Of a DNA stretch of 64,000 nucleotides, positions 37,207 through 47,815 are shown in pieces (position 1 is the stretch's first letter; every line of letters starts with the position of its first letter). The position numbers and the translations under genes were made by a program. Source of the stretch: Alphaproteobacteria bacterium (GTDB taxonomy: Bacteria > Pseudomonadota > Alphaproteobacteria > UBA6615); assembly GCA_011087645.1 (NCBI GenBank), contig JAALLF010000002.1:124001-188000 (forward strand), given 5' to 3'. Below the pieces are notes generated by a model that saw only the letters and a list, made by a program, of their open reading frames with translations, was not told the DNA's origin and made no database searches.

Positions 37207-37695
37207 GTGGATGTTCGTGAGGAAGTAGCGGCGGATCGCGATGCGGTGCGAACCGTCATCGAAGCCGCATTCGGCGGGACGGCGGAAGCCGGTTTGGTGG
37301 ACGCGTTACGGCGCGATGGCGACGTCGAAATTTCGCTGGTTGCCGTGGATGGCGATGCCGTCGTCGGACATATCCTGTTGTCGAGAATGACCGCGCCGGT
37401 TCGCGCACTTGGTCTGGCGCCGGTATCTGTCATGCCCAACCGCCAGGGCAGAGGCGTTGGATCGCGGTTGATCGAAGACGGTCTGACGCAGGCGAAAGCC
37501 AGAGGCTGGGAGGCCGTGTTTGTGCTCGGCGAACCGGATTATTATTCGCGTTTCGGCTTTCGCACCGATAGCGCCGAGGTTTTCGCCTCGCCCTTTGCCG
37601 GGCCTTATTTTATGGCGCGGGAACTGGTCGATGGGGCATTGGAGGGCCGGCATGGCGACGTCGGCTATGCGCCCGCGTTCGATGCCTTGGAATAA
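37207..37695 (+). CDS. GNAT-family N-acetyltransferase (YhbS-like)
   Basis: A 162-residue acetyl-CoA-dependent acetyltransferase. Motif A reads PVSVMPNRQGRGVGSRLIEDGL (about residues 74-95) with the R/QxxGxG/A loop, and YYSRFGF near residue 116 is typical of the YhbS subgroup. The start is a GTG at 37207. Substrate unknown. It follows the GST gene by 37 bases. Confidence 0.9.
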   Translation: MDVREEVAADRDAVRTVIEAAFGGTAEAGLVDALRRDGDVEISLVAVDGDAVVGHILLSRMTAPVRALGLAPVSVMPNRQGRGVGSRLIEDGLTQAKARGWEAVFVLGEPDYYSRFGFRTDSAEVFASPFAGPYFMARELVDGALEGRHGDVGYAPAFDALE

Positions 37696-37782
37696 ATTGG
37701 CAAGACTGGTGCAAATGCGGGAAAATTTTCTTAGCAGTGCTATCATGAGATTGTCGCACAGCGCATCGGAGGTGAACCAGCG

Positions 37783-38076
37783 GTGAGAGGCATATTCCCA
37801 ACGCTGCTGGCGATTGGCTTCGGCCTGTTTGTCCTGCTGCTGGTGTGGTCCCTGCTCAACCGGGGCGCCAAGGCGCGGCGCGCCAGCCTGGGCGACGGGG
37901 CCATAGAGGAGTCCGCCGCCGAGTTTATCGAAAAACATGGCGATGGCGCCGATAACGAGGCCGCTAAATTGGCCGCGGCGTGCTTGGCGATCGGCGATTT
38001 CGAGGGTGAAGCGATCTGGAAACAGGTCTCCAAGGCGATCGCAAAGCAACAGGCGAAAAAAGCCAAATCGACTTGA
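37783..38076 (+). CDS. Small single-pass membrane protein, unknown function
   Basis: A 97-residue protein with one N-terminal helix (IFPTLLAIGFGLFVLLLVWSLL, residues 4-25), a basic cytosolic start to the second segment (NRGAKARRA) and a soluble helical C-terminus ending in a Lys/Gln-rich tail. The GTG start follows GGAGGTGAACC. No domain recognised. Confidence 0.65.
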   Translation: MRGIFPTLLAIGFGLFVLLLVWSLLNRGAKARRASLGDGAIEESAAEFIEKHGDGADNEAAKLAAACLAIGDFEGEAIWKQVSKAIAKQQAKKAKST

Positions 38077-38078
38077 TG

Positions 38079-38390
38079 TCAGATCGTCGGGAAGGGTCCG
38101 ATATTCGCTTCGTAAGCCTGGGTCGCCGGGTGCTCGATAATTGGCGTTACATTGACGGTCATATAGGGGTGCATCGGCAGCGACGAGATGTTCGCGTGGA
38201 ACTCTTCCAGCGTGTCAGTTTCCCAGATCGAGAAATTCGCCCGGGCGCCGACGACCCGCCATATCTTGCGCAAGCTGCCGGCTTGGATTAGCTCGTGCGC
38301 GCGTTTGAGCTCGGCCTCGCCGATATCCTGTAGCGCTGCTGGATCCATATCACCGGGAAGCTCGACCGTAACTTGCACCATTAACAGCAT
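38079..38390 (-). CDS. Muconolactone delta-isomerase-like protein
   Basis: A 103-residue ferredoxin-like-fold protein matching CatC of the catechol branch of the beta-ketoadipate pathway. The start VQVTVELPGDMDPA, the middle IWRVVGARANFSIWE and SSLPMHPYMTVNVTPIIEHP align with the CatC pattern. The rest of that pathway is not nearby, so it may isomerise another lactone or have a different use. Good ribosome site AGGAGAG. Only two bases separate its stop from the convergent gene's. Confidence 0.8.
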   Translation of the reverse strand: MLLMVQVTVELPGDMDPAALQDIGEAELKRAHELIQAGSLRKIWRVVGARANFSIWETDTLEEFHANISSLPMHPYMTVNVTPIIEHPATQAYEANIGPFPTI

Positions 38391-38410
38391 TCATTCTCTC
38401 CTTTGAGGGT

Positions 38411-39805
38411 TTATGGGTAGAAGCCCAGCAGGCGGCCCCACAGATATTGCAGCGGCAGAATAACCAACAGCGCGATGACGAAATAGACCGCCAGCACCCG
38501 CACCCCGGCGCGTATCGGGACACCGGCGATGGCCATGGTGATCACGATTGGCGGCGCTTGATGGGGCAGCGGGAAGATCATGAAGCTGGGCACTTCCGCG
38601 AGCAGCACCGCGCGGATCGGCCAGTTGGTGGCCTGGGCGATGGCGTCGGCGAAGGTGGTCATGATCGGCGCCACAATGGGCGCGGTCGCCACCATGTTGA
38701 TGGCGCCGCCGATGATGAATATCTGATAGAACGAGATGAGGCCGCCATCGGCGGTCAACGGCACATTTTCCAGCAATAACGCGCCCAGCGCCGCGCCAAG
38801 TCCGGTGTGGCTGGCGATTGCCCCCATACCGATCACACCGGCGATAAACAGCCACGGGCCGTAATTCACGTCGGCGGTCAACACTTTCGACGACAGCATG
38901 CCGATGCGCGGCGTAATACAGAGCAAGGCCGCGCCCATGGCAACCCAGGCCGGCGAAATTCCGTGCAGGGAATCGGTCATCCACAAGGCCAGGGCAATCA
39001 CCAGGATGGTCAGCAAGCGGCGCTCGTCGCCGGTCCAGCCGGCGGCTTTCTCCGCCGTCCCATCAGTTTGCGGTTTCGCGCCGAACATCACGGTGATTAA
39101 GCCAGTTTGGATCAGCAGGCCCAGGGCGCCGGCGATGGGGAAATTCAACAGCGTGTAGTCGAAATAGGTGAACCTGATGCCATGGATACTTTCCGCGACG
39201 CCGGCAAACGCCATGCTGACAACGGTTGACGGCAGAATACCGAAGGCGGGAACGGTGGAGCCCAGCGCGGCGGCGATGACCAAACCAAATCGGGGTCCGG
39301 CATTTTCGGTGAACCCCAGACGATCGGCCAGCGCCATCGCCAGCGGCGCCATCAGCACCGCGCGCGCCGAGGCCGACGGCATGAGAAAAGCCAGCCCGAC
39401 TCCGGCAATGGCGATACCCAGGGCCATGGCGAAATATTGCGCCGGCAAATGCGCGACCAGCGCTTGCACGGCACGGGTCGCCAAGCCTGAGCGTTGCACG
39501 GCGATGGTGATGACCAAACCGCCGAAGACCAGCCAGGTGGCGCTGGCGTGAAAGCCGGAGAAGGTCACGTTCGATGGGGCGATATCGAGCACCATTGTCA
39601 CCAGGAACATGATCAGCGCGGTGATATGGATAGGGATGGCGCTGGTCGCCCACAGGGTCACTGAGAACAGCACGATGCCGGCGGCCTGCCAGACCAGGGC
39701 GTCGGCGCTCCATAGCGGCGCGGCGAGCAGGACGATACTGGCCAATGTCGCGACCGTTGCGATGATTTGTGAGGGGCCGAACGGGGACGCGGCGTCTTGC
39801 GCCAT
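38411..39805 (-). CDS. SLC13/DASS-family sodium:anion symporter
   Basis: A 464-residue membrane protein with about 12 helices. The DASS features are visible: a helical hairpin with the SNT-type region (FLMPSASARAVLMAPLAMAL, about residues 130-149) and a second one near GAINMVATAPIVAPIMTTFADA. DASS proteins import di- and tricarboxylates, sulfate or related anions with Na+. The start is the ATG at 39805; the frame extends to 39865. The CatC-like gene follows it downstream by 20 bases, outward from the acyl-CoA island. Confidence 0.85.
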   Translation of the reverse strand: MAQDAASPFGPSQIIATVATLASIVLLAAPLWSADALVWQAAGIVLFSVTLWATSAIPIHITALIMFLVTMVLDIAPSNVTFSGFHASATWLVFGGLVITIAVQRSGLATRAVQALVAHLPAQYFAMALGIAIAGVGLAFLMPSASARAVLMAPLAMALADRLGFTENAGPRFGLVIAAALGSTVPAFGILPSTVVSMAFAGVAESIHGIRFTYFDYTLLNFPIAGALGLLIQTGLITVMFGAKPQTDGTAEKAAGWTGDERRLLTILVIALALWMTDSLHGISPAWVAMGAALLCITPRIGMLSSKVLTADVNYGPWLFIAGVIGMGAIASHTGLGAALGALLLENVPLTADGGLISFYQIFIIGGAINMVATAPIVAPIMTTFADAIAQATNWPIRAVLLAEVPSFMIFPLPHQAPPIVITMAIAGVPIRAGVRVLAVYFVIALLVILPLQYLWGRLLGFYP

Positions 39806-39966
39806 GGGCGATGATCCTGAGAATAAGGCGCCGCGGAAGAAGGGTCCGCGGGCGCGGGTGAGCATCGAAATTTCGATATAGCATAGAGCGTCGCCCCCGG
39901 ACGTTGAAGGGTATGGGGCGCGGTGGTAGTGAATTAAGTCGAGAAATTCAGCGAAGGAAGAAGGCG

Positions 39967-42101
<2,135 letters not shown>

Positions 42102-42102
<1 letters not shown>

Positions 42103-42158
42103 CAAACCCTCTCCCTACGGGAGAGGGTGGTCCGCGTAGCGGGCCGGGTGAGGGGACA
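42102..42158. repeat. 57-bp terminal inverted repeat, left copy of the DUF559 module
   Basis: Starts ACAAACCCTCTCCC and ends CCGGGTGAGGGGACA, with an internal hairpin CCCTCTCCC-TAC-GGGAGAGGG. It matches the complement of 42499-42555 closely, with the main differences in the central variable segment. Its last A is the first base of the DUF559 ATG, and its GAGGGG may serve as ribosome site. Confidence 0.88.
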
Positions 42159-42493
42159 TGACGGTTGGCCAAGCGCGAAAATTGCGGCGTGAGACGACGG
42201 TGGCGGAGGCGCACTTGTGGAAACATCTTCGCAATCGGAATCTGGCCGGACTAAAATTTCGCCGTCAGCATCCGATTGGCCGCTATATCGCCGACTTTTG
42301 CTGCGAAGAGGAAAAGTTGGTTGTCGAACTCGATGGCGGCCAGCATGCCGGCGACGCGGATAGAGACGAGGAACGGACGCGATATATCGAGAAGTTCGGC
42401 TATCGCGTCGTGCGCTACTGGAACAGCGAAGTCCTGAGCAATATAGACGGCGTCCTGGCCGATATTCGGATACGTGCGCAGGATATTACCTAA
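42158..42493 (+). CDS. DUF559 endonuclease-fold protein inside an inverted-repeat pair
   Basis: A 111-residue protein of the DUF559/Vsr-like PD-(D/E)XK fold. The putative active site is D46 in GRYIADFCC with E57 and D59 in VVELDGGQH, then a helix and VVRYWNSEVLSN, typical of the family. DUF559 has no established biological role. The gene begins on the final base of the left 57-bp repeat, and the right repeat begins five bases after its stop, so the gene and repeats behave as one unit of 454 bases (42102-42555), dropped immediately behind an acyl-CoA gene. Confidence 0.88.
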   Translation: MTVGQARKLRRETTVAEAHLWKHLRNRNLAGLKFRRQHPIGRYIADFCCEEEKLVVELDGGQHAGDADRDEERTRYIEKFGYRVVRYWNSEVLSNIDGVLADIRIRAQDIT

Positions 42494-42498
42494 CTGTT

Positions 42499-42555
42499 TG
42501 TCCCCTCACCCGGCTCGCTGATGCTCGCCACCCTCTCCCGGGGGAGAGGGTTTGT
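42499..42555. repeat. 57-bp terminal inverted repeat, right copy of the DUF559 module
   Basis: Starts TGTCCCCTCACCCGGCT and ends GGGAGAGGGTTTGT. Read on the minus strand it repeats the left copy. It lies 27 bases from the stop of the OsmC gene, and its hairpin may terminate both genes. I see no target-site duplication outside the pair. Confidence 0.88.
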
Positions 42556-42582
42556 TATAAACAATCGCCGCACTTCGGCTCC

Positions 42583-43077
42583 CTACATCGGCTCGACCAC
42601 CCATTCGATGGTGAGATCGACGCCGGCGTCGCGGATCAGGTTGCTCACCGGGCAGCGCTGCTCGACGTTCTTTTTCAATTTTTCGATGCGGTCGACCGGC
42701 TCGTTGGTCTGGATGGTTTTCTGGACCACGACTTTCTCGAAATAGGGCCGCACGCCTTTAACACCGGCGGGGCCGCGGGTGTCGATCTGCGCTTCGCAGG
42801 TGTAATCGATGGCGCCGTATTCGAATTTAAGAATATTGGCGACCGAATGGGTGATCACGGCGTCGCAGCCGACCAGGCCGCCCAGCACGGTTTCGACCGG
42901 CGTCGGACCTTCGTTGGTGCCGCCGCGCTCGACCGGGTGGTCGATCACCAGGGTTGGAGTATCGCGTACGGAAACCAGCGTTTTGTCACTGCCGTCGTTA
43001 TACGCCGTCAGGTTACGGTAGGTCAGTTTCCGGGCGTTGGGATCGATGGTCGGCTCGATGAGGTCGGTAGTGGTCAT
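42583..43077 (-). CDS. OsmC-family peroxiredoxin-like protein
   Basis: A 164-residue OsmC/Ohr-fold protein. Both catalytic cysteines are present: Cys in GGLVGCDAVI and Cys in VEQRCPVSNLI, the pair that reduces organic hydroperoxides with dithiol cofactors. It lies closer to OsmC-like YhfA-type proteins than to Ohr. The ATG at 43077 has GGAG seven bases before it, so the TTG at 43089 is not needed. Same strand as and downstream of the SDR gene. Confidence 0.88.
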   Translation of the reverse strand: MTTTDLIEPTIDPNARKLTYRNLTAYNDGSDKTLVSVRDTPTLVIDHPVERGGTNEGPTPVETVLGGLVGCDAVITHSVANILKFEYGAIDYTCEAQIDTRGPAGVKGVRPYFEKVVVQKTIQTNEPVDRIEKLKKNVEQRCPVSNLIRDAGVDLTIEWVVEPM

Positions 43078-43110
43078 TTTACGCTCCAAGTTAAGTGCTG
43101 CAGTTACGTT

Positions 43111-43881
43111 TCAAACAATCACCGTGGCGCCGCCGTCGATGACGATGGTTTGGCCGGTGATCCAGCGCCCGGCGGCTGACGCCAGATAGACCGCCGCGCC
43201 GGCAATGTCGTTCGGCTCGCCGAGGCGACGCAGCGGCGTGGACGCGATGCGCGGCTCGGCATAGGCCGGGTCTTCCCACAGGGCGCGTGCGAAGTCGGTT
43301 TTGACCAGCCCCGGCGCGATGCAGTTGACGCGGATATTGTCGGGGCCGAGCTCGGTCGCCAGATTGCGGGCGAGTTGGATGTCGGCGGCCTTGGAGATGC
43401 CGTAGGTGCCGATCACGTCGGAGCCGCGCAGCCCGCCAATCGACGAGATGTAGATAATCGCGCCGTCCCTGCGGGCCTTCATCTCGTCGCCCACCATCTG
43501 CGCCAGCCACAGGTTCGACTGGATATTGGTCGCCATCACCTTGGCGAAAATCTCGTCAGGAATTTCCATCGACGGGCCATAGTGGGGGTTGATGGCGGCG
43601 TTGCCGATGACGATGTCGATCTGCCCCCAGGCCTGGCGGGTCGCGTCGACCAGGTTTTGCATCTCTTCCTTGCGGCCCACATTGCAGGGAATGCCGAGCA
43701 CCTCGCGGCCGCCTTCGGCTAGTTCTTTCGCGGTCTCCGCCACCCGGTCTTTATCGCGGCTGGAGACCACCACCTTGGCGCCCTGGTCGGCCAGCGCGGC
43801 GGCGATGGCCTTGCCGATGCCCTTGGTGGAGCCGGTGACGATGGCGACTTTGCCGGATAAATCGAACAGACGTGACATCAT
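43111..43881 (-). CDS. Short-chain dehydrogenase/reductase
   Basis: A 256-residue classical SDR. The cofactor motif TGSTKGIGKA is at about residues 16-25, NNAG-type IGNAAIN near residue 92, the catalytic triad Ser (SSIGG), Tyr and Lys (YGISKAA) in order, and the C-terminal GxxVYLAS-type AAVYLASAAGRWITGQTIVIDGG. The R/D after the first motif suggests NADP. It resembles DHRS4-like and 3-oxoacyl reductases. Divergent from the acyl-CoA dehydrogenase gene with a 61-base gap. Confidence 0.92.
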   Translation of the reverse strand: MMSRLFDLSGKVAIVTGSTKGIGKAIAAALADQGAKVVVSSRDKDRVAETAKELAEGGREVLGIPCNVGRKEEMQNLVDATRQAWGQIDIVIGNAAINPHYGPSMEIPDEIFAKVMATNIQSNLWLAQMVGDEMKARRDGAIIYISSIGGLRGSDVIGTYGISKAADIQLARNLATELGPDNIRVNCIAPGLVKTDFARALWEDPAYAEPRIASTPLRRLGEPNDIAGAAVYLASAAGRWITGQTIVIDGGATVIV

Positions 43882-43942
43882 GGTTCCCCCTTAGTGGCCA
43901 GTTAGCGCTATTCTACACCGGGAGCCTAAGGAGAGCAGTAGG

Positions 43943-45178
43943 ATGGATTTCGAATTATCGGCCCGCACGAAAGATTTGCAGGCCCAGTTAAACGCCTTCA
44001 TGGACGAACATGTCTATCCCAACGAAGCGCTCTATGAGGAGCAACTCGACGGGCAGGGCGACCGCTGGAAGTTGCCGCAGATCGTCGAGGATTTGAAAGC
44101 GAAGGCGCACGCCGAAGGCCTGTGGAACCTGTTCCTGCCCGATGCCGAGCACGGGGCCGGCCTGACCAATGTGGAATACGCGCCGCTGTGCGAGATCATG
44201 GGCCGGGTGCATTGGGCGCCGGAAATCTTCAACTGCTCGGCGCCCGATACCGGCAATATGGAAGTCTTGCACATGTACGGCACCCCGGCGCAGCAGGAAG
44301 CGTGGCTGACGCCGCTCTTGGCCGGCGAAATCCGCTCCGCCTTCGCCATGACAGAGCCGGCGGTGGCTTCGTCGGATGCATCGAATATCGAATGCTCGAT
44401 CAAGCGCGACGGCGACGAATATGTCATCAACGGCACCAAATGGTGGACGTCCGGCATGGGCGACCCGCGCTGCAAGATTATGATCTTGATGGGCAAGACC
44501 GACCCCAAGGCGTCCAAATATGAGCAGCAGTCGCAGATATTGGTGCCCAGCGACACGCCGGGCGTCGAGGTTAAGCGCCTGCTGCCGATCATGGGCTATG
44601 ACGACGCGCCGCACGGCCATGGCGAGGTGGTGTTCCGCGATGTGCGGGTGCCGGCGGAGAACATGCTGTTGGGTGAGGGGCGCGGCTTTGAGATCGCCCA
44701 AGGCCGCCTGGGTCCGGGCCGCATCCACCATTGTATGCGGGTGATCGGCGTGGCCGAGCGGGCGCTGGAATTAATGTGCCGGCGCGCCGCCGAGCGCGAG
44801 ACCTGGGGCCGTTTGTTGGCCGACCGCAGCATCACCCAGGAACGCATCGCCCAGTCGCGCATCGAAATCGATATGTGCCGGCTGTTGGTGATGAAGGTGG
44901 CGTGGAAGATGGACACAGTGGGCAACAAGGAAGCGCGTCAGGAAATCGGCATGATCAAGGTGGCGGCGCCGAACATGGCGCTCGATGTGATCGACCGGGC
45001 GCTGCAGCTGCATGGCGGCGGCGGCATGTCGGACGATTTTCCGATCGCCTATATGGCCGCCCACACCCGCGCCATGCGGCTGTTCGACGGCCCCGACGAG
45101 GTCCACCGCCAGCAGATCGCGCGCCTCGAGCTAAAACGCCAGATCGGCTGGCCGAAGACCCAGAAGGCGGCGGAGTAG
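43943..45178 (+). CDS. ACAD11-like acyl-CoA dehydrogenase
   Basis: A 411-residue flavoenzyme with the ACAD signature in [19 protein letters not shown], the substrate/FAD region [25 protein letters not shown], and the C-terminal [11 protein letters not shown]...[18 protein letters not shown]. The sequence around GRIHHCMR and the length fit the ACAD10/ACAD11 branch rather than medium-chain enzymes. In mammals that domain is fused to an aminoglycoside-phosphotransferase-like kinase, which is encoded here separately at 46166. Ribosome site AAGGAGAG. Electrons would go to the ETF at 9.1-10.8 kb. Confidence 0.92.
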   Translation: MDFELSARTKDLQAQLNAFMDEHVYPNEALYEEQLDGQGDRWKLPQIVEDLKAKAHAEGLWNLFLPDAEHGAGLTNVEYAPLCEIMGRVHWAPEIFNCSAPDTGNMEVLHMYGTPAQQEAWLTPLLAGEIRSAFAMTEPAVASSDASNIECSIKRDGDEYVINGTKWWTSGMGDPRCKIMILMGKTDPKASKYEQQSQILVPSDTPGVEVKRLLPIMGYDDAPHGHGEVVFRDVRVPAENMLLGEGRGFEIAQGRLGPGRIHHCMRVIGVAERALELMCRRAAERETWGRLLADRSITQERIAQSRIEIDMCRLLVMKVAWKMDTVGNKEARQEIGMIKVAAPNMALDVIDRALQLHGGGGMSDDFPIAYMAAHTRAMRLFDGPDEVHRQQIARLELKRQIGWPKTQKAAE

Positions 45179-45186
45179 GCGAGCCC

Positions 45187-45723
45187 ATGTTCTTGCGCAT
45201 GCTGATCACCATCCTCGTCCTGCCGGGAATCGTTCTGATCTTCGTGCCGGCGCTGATCCTGTGGATCACCACCGACCCGGAAACCGGCCTGACGGTCGCC
45301 GGCCGCGACGAGTTGAATTACTGGACCGGCATCGCGGCGGGGACGGTCGGATTAATCCTGGCCGTGTCGACGGTACGGCTGTTTCTAAGCCAGGGTGGCG
45401 GCACGCCGGCGCCCTGGGATCCGCCGCCGAAACTGGTCATCGCCGGCCCCTATCGCCATGTGCGCAATCCCATGATCACGGCTGTCCTGCTGATCCTGAT
45501 CGGCGAATCTTTGATCTTCCAATCGTCGGCCATCGGTACGTGGATGCTCGTCTTCTTCGTCGTCAATGGCGTCTATTTTCCGTTGTCGGAAGAAAAGGGC
45601 CTGGAGGAACGCTTCGGCGACGATTATCGCCGTTACAAAGAAAATGTGCCGCGCTGGATACCGCGCATGAACCCCTGGTTCGATCCGGTGAACGAACCCG
45701 AAGAGGCCGAAGAGGAAAAATGA
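45187..45723 (+). CDS. Isoprenylcysteine/phospholipid methyltransferase-like membrane protein
   Basis: A 178-residue ICMT/PEMT-family protein with four hydrophobic helices and the C-terminal SAM-binding pattern GPYRHVRNPM (about residues 92-101) and the Glu-Glu region LSEEKGLEERFGDDYRRYKENVPRW. The ATG at 45187 lies eight bases after the acyl-CoA dehydrogenase stop. Its TGA overlaps the ATG of the next gene, so these three genes are one operon. Bacterial substrates of the family are mostly unknown. Confidence 0.87.
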   Translation: MFLRMLITILVLPGIVLIFVPALILWITTDPETGLTVAGRDELNYWTGIAAGTVGLILAVSTVRLFLSQGGGTPAPWDPPPKLVIAGPYRHVRNPMITAVLLILIGESLIFQSSAIGTWMLVFFVVNGVYFPLSEEKGLEERFGDDYRRYKENVPRWIPRMNPWFDPVNEPEEAEEEK

Positions 45724-46043
45724 TCGCCGTCATCTTCGAAGTCTGGCCGAAAGACGGTCATCGCGGCGACTATATCGATATCGCCGCCGGGCTACGGCCG
45801 GAATTGGAGAAGATCGACGGCTTTATCTCGATCGAGCGCTTCGCCAGCCTGACCGACGAGGGCAAGATATTGTCCCTGTCGATCTGGCGCGACGATGCTG
45901 CCGTGAAGACGTGGCGCGAGCAGTTCGACCACCGCGCCGCCCAAGCCAAGGGCCGTCACGAGCTATTCGCCAACTACCGTCTGCGCGTCGCCGACGTGCT
46001 GCGCGACTACGGCCCCAACGACCGCGACCAAGCGCCGGATTGA
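45720..46043 (+). CDS. Antibiotic biosynthesis monooxygenase-domain protein
   Basis: A 107-residue dimeric alpha+beta-barrel (ABM) protein. IAVIFEVWPKDGHRGDYIDI, then GFISIERFASLTDEGKILSLSIWRDDAAVKTWREQFDHRAAQ give the pattern. Such small enzymes oxidise quinones or haem, or are structural only. It starts within the previous gene's stop (ATGA). A repeat follows directly. Confidence 0.85.
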   Translation: MIAVIFEVWPKDGHRGDYIDIAAGLRPELEKIDGFISIERFASLTDEGKILSLSIWRDDAAVKTWREQFDHRAAQAKGRHELFANYRLRVADVLRDYGPNDRDQAPD

Positions 46044-46044
46044 A

Positions 46045-46131
46045 AACCCTCTCCTATTGCACGCCTCATCCTGAGCTTGTCGAAGGATGAGGGGCGCGCC
46101 GACCTCCTACTTCGACAAGCTCAGCATGAGG
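46045..46131. repeat. Inverted repeat, CCTCATCCTGAGCTTGTCGAAGG family
   Basis: Left arm 46064-46086 (CCTCATCCTGAGCTTGTC start) and right arm 46110-46131 (CTTCGACAAGCTCAGCATGAGG) are near-perfect complements over 22 bases with a 23-base spacer. Just before it, AAAACCCTCTCC at 46044-46055 is a remnant of the CCCTCTCC repeat seen at 42.1 and 52.1 kb. A similar pair is at 52077-52144. Confidence 0.8.
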
Positions 46132-46165
46132 TCTTTTAATTTGCCTCGTCCCCGGGGGCGGCCAT

Positions 46166-47230
46166 TTACTCCACCAAATCCCACGCATTGTGGGCCAGTT
46201 GGCGGGTGAGGTCGCGGCGCAGCAGGGCTTCGGGCGAGGCGGCGTTACCTTGCAGGCCGCGATAGTAGACGCCCTGGATAATCGCGGCGAGACGGAACAA
46301 GGACAGCACCAGATAGAAGGTCCAATTGTCGATTTCGCCGCGTCCGGTGATCGCGCAATAGCGCGCCACATAATCGGCCTCGGCGGGGATGCCGGGCGTG
46401 GTCGGGTCGAGGCCGCGCATATCGCCGAAGGATTCCTGCGGCCAGTGATAAGGCAGACAGTTATAGGCCAGGTCCGACAGCGGGTGGCCGAGGGTCGATA
46501 GCTCCCAGTCGAGCACGGCGATTACTTTGGGTTCGGTGGGGTGGACGATGAGGTTTTCCAAGCGAAAATCGCCGTGCACCACCGTGGTTTCGCTGTCGTC
46601 GGGCATGTTTTCCGGCAGCCACGCCATCAGTTGGTCCATCTCGGCCAACTCGTCGGTCTTGCTGGCCTCGTATTGCTGGGACCAGCGGCGCACCTGGCGG
46701 CCCATATAGCCGCCGACCCGGCCATAATCTTCCAGGCCGACGGCGCTGAAATCGACCTGGTGCAGCGCCGTTAGGGTCTCGCCCATGGAATCGTAGATCG
46801 CGGCCCGGTCTTCCGGCGAGAGGTCGGGCAGGGACGGATCGTGGAACACCCGGCCGGCGGCGTGCTCCATTAGGAAAAACTCGGTGCCGACCACCGACGT
46901 GTCGTCGCACAGGCCCAGGGTGCGCACCACCGGCACCGGCGTCTCGGCCAGGGCAGTGGTGATGCGGTGTTCACGGTCGACCGCGTGGGCCGAGGGTAGC
47001 AACTCGCCTGGCGGCTTCTTGCGTAAGACATAGCGCGCGCCGCCGGCGTCGGTGATCAGGAAGGTTGGGTTCGACATGCCGCCCTGGAACTGGGCGATCT
47101 CGATAGGCCTCTGGAATTCTTCGACATTGGCGGCCAGCCACCCCACCAGCGGGCCGGTGTCGAAGCGGTGCTGGTCGAGCACCGGCACCACCTGATCGGT
47201 GCGCGAGAAGGTGCGTTTGGCTGTGCTCAC
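46166..47230 (-). CDS. Phosphotransferase-family kinase (ACAD10/11 N-domain, LvaA-like)
   Basis: A 354-residue aminoglycoside-phosphotransferase-fold kinase. The nucleotide loop is [12 protein letters not shown], the ATP-Lys is in YVLRKKP, the catalytic loop reads [11 protein letters not shown] (Brenner motif with Asp and Asn) and the metal Asp is in [10 protein letters not shown]. This subgroup phosphorylates 4-hydroxyacyl-CoA in mammalian ACAD10/11 and in the levulinate (lva) pathway of Pseudomonas putida. The start is a GTG at 47230. It is followed, across a repeat, by the ACAD11-like operon; MaoC lies upstream on the same strand, 12 bases away. Confidence 0.88.
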   Translation of the reverse strand: MSTAKRTFSRTDQVVPVLDQHRFDTGPLVGWLAANVEEFQRPIEIAQFQGGMSNPTFLITDAGGARYVLRKKPPGELLPSAHAVDREHRITTALAETPVPVVRTLGLCDDTSVVGTEFFLMEHAAGRVFHDPSLPDLSPEDRAAIYDSMGETLTALHQVDFSAVGLEDYGRVGGYMGRQVRRWSQQYEASKTDELAEMDQLMAWLPENMPDDSETTVVHGDFRLENLIVHPTEPKVIAVLDWELSTLGHPLSDLAYNCLPYHWPQESFGDMRGLDPTTPGIPAEADYVARYCAITGRGEIDNWTFYLVLSLFRLAAIIQGVYYRGLQGNAASPEALLRRDLTRQLAHNAWDLVE

Positions 47231-47242
47231 GAGACTATCCGC

Positions 47243-47698
47243 TCACGGGTAGATTAAACGTATGGTCTGGGCGACGACGGCGGGCCGTTCGCTGCCTTCG
47301 ATTTCCAGCACGCCTTCGAGGACCACCCGCACGCCGTCATCCTTGGATTTTTCCGCGCTGGCGATGGATTGGCGCAGGCGGACCCGCGATCCAACCGGCG
47401 CCATGGCGGTAAAGCGCAGCCGTTCCAGGCCATAGTTCAGCGTGTAGCTGGTCTGCGCAACGTGAAAGAATTCATCCGACAGGCTGGGAAACAAAGACAG
47501 CAGCAGAAAGCCGTGAGCAATGGTCTTGCCGCCAGGGACTTCCTTGGCCGCCCGTTCGGGGTCGACATGGATCCATTGATGGTCGCCGGTCGCGTCGGCG
47601 AAGTCATTGATCATTTTCTGATCGATTGCGACCCAACTGCTGACGCCGATTTCGTCGCCAACATGGTCGAGCAGCTCATTGGGATGGCCGAATTGCAT
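47243..47698 (-). CDS. MaoC-family (R)-hydratase
   Basis: A 151-residue hot-dog-fold hydratase of trans-2-enoyl-CoA. The catalytic Asp/His dyad is in the hydratase-2 signature FADATGDHQWIHVD (about residues 31-44), with GGKTIAHGFLLLSL after it. Translated with the kinase gene downstream. Product would be an (R)-3-hydroxyacyl-CoA, a PHA precursor or beta-oxidation side route. Confidence 0.9.
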   Translation of the reverse strand: MQFGHPNELLDHVGDEIGVSSWVAIDQKMINDFADATGDHQWIHVDPERAAKEVPGGKTIAHGFLLLSLFPSLSDEFFHVAQTSYTLNYGLERLRFTAMAPVGSRVRLRQSIASAEKSKDDGVRVVLEGVLEIEGSERPAVVAQTIRLIYP

Positions 47699-47815
47699 GA
47701 GTTCCCCCGCTTCGTTTGACGGCGTTCTTCGACGCCTGCATCATAGCAGTGTAATACAGGCGAAGGCCGTTCACACCCTTATCGAAACGGCCGGCTGGCA
47801 GGGGGAGACTAGACC

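Noticed and set aside
44731..45723. A longer version of the methyltransferase gene starting inside the acyl-CoA dehydrogenase
   Set aside because: The upstream part translates to a low-complexity Arg/Gly-rich shadow; the membrane protein begins properly at 45187.
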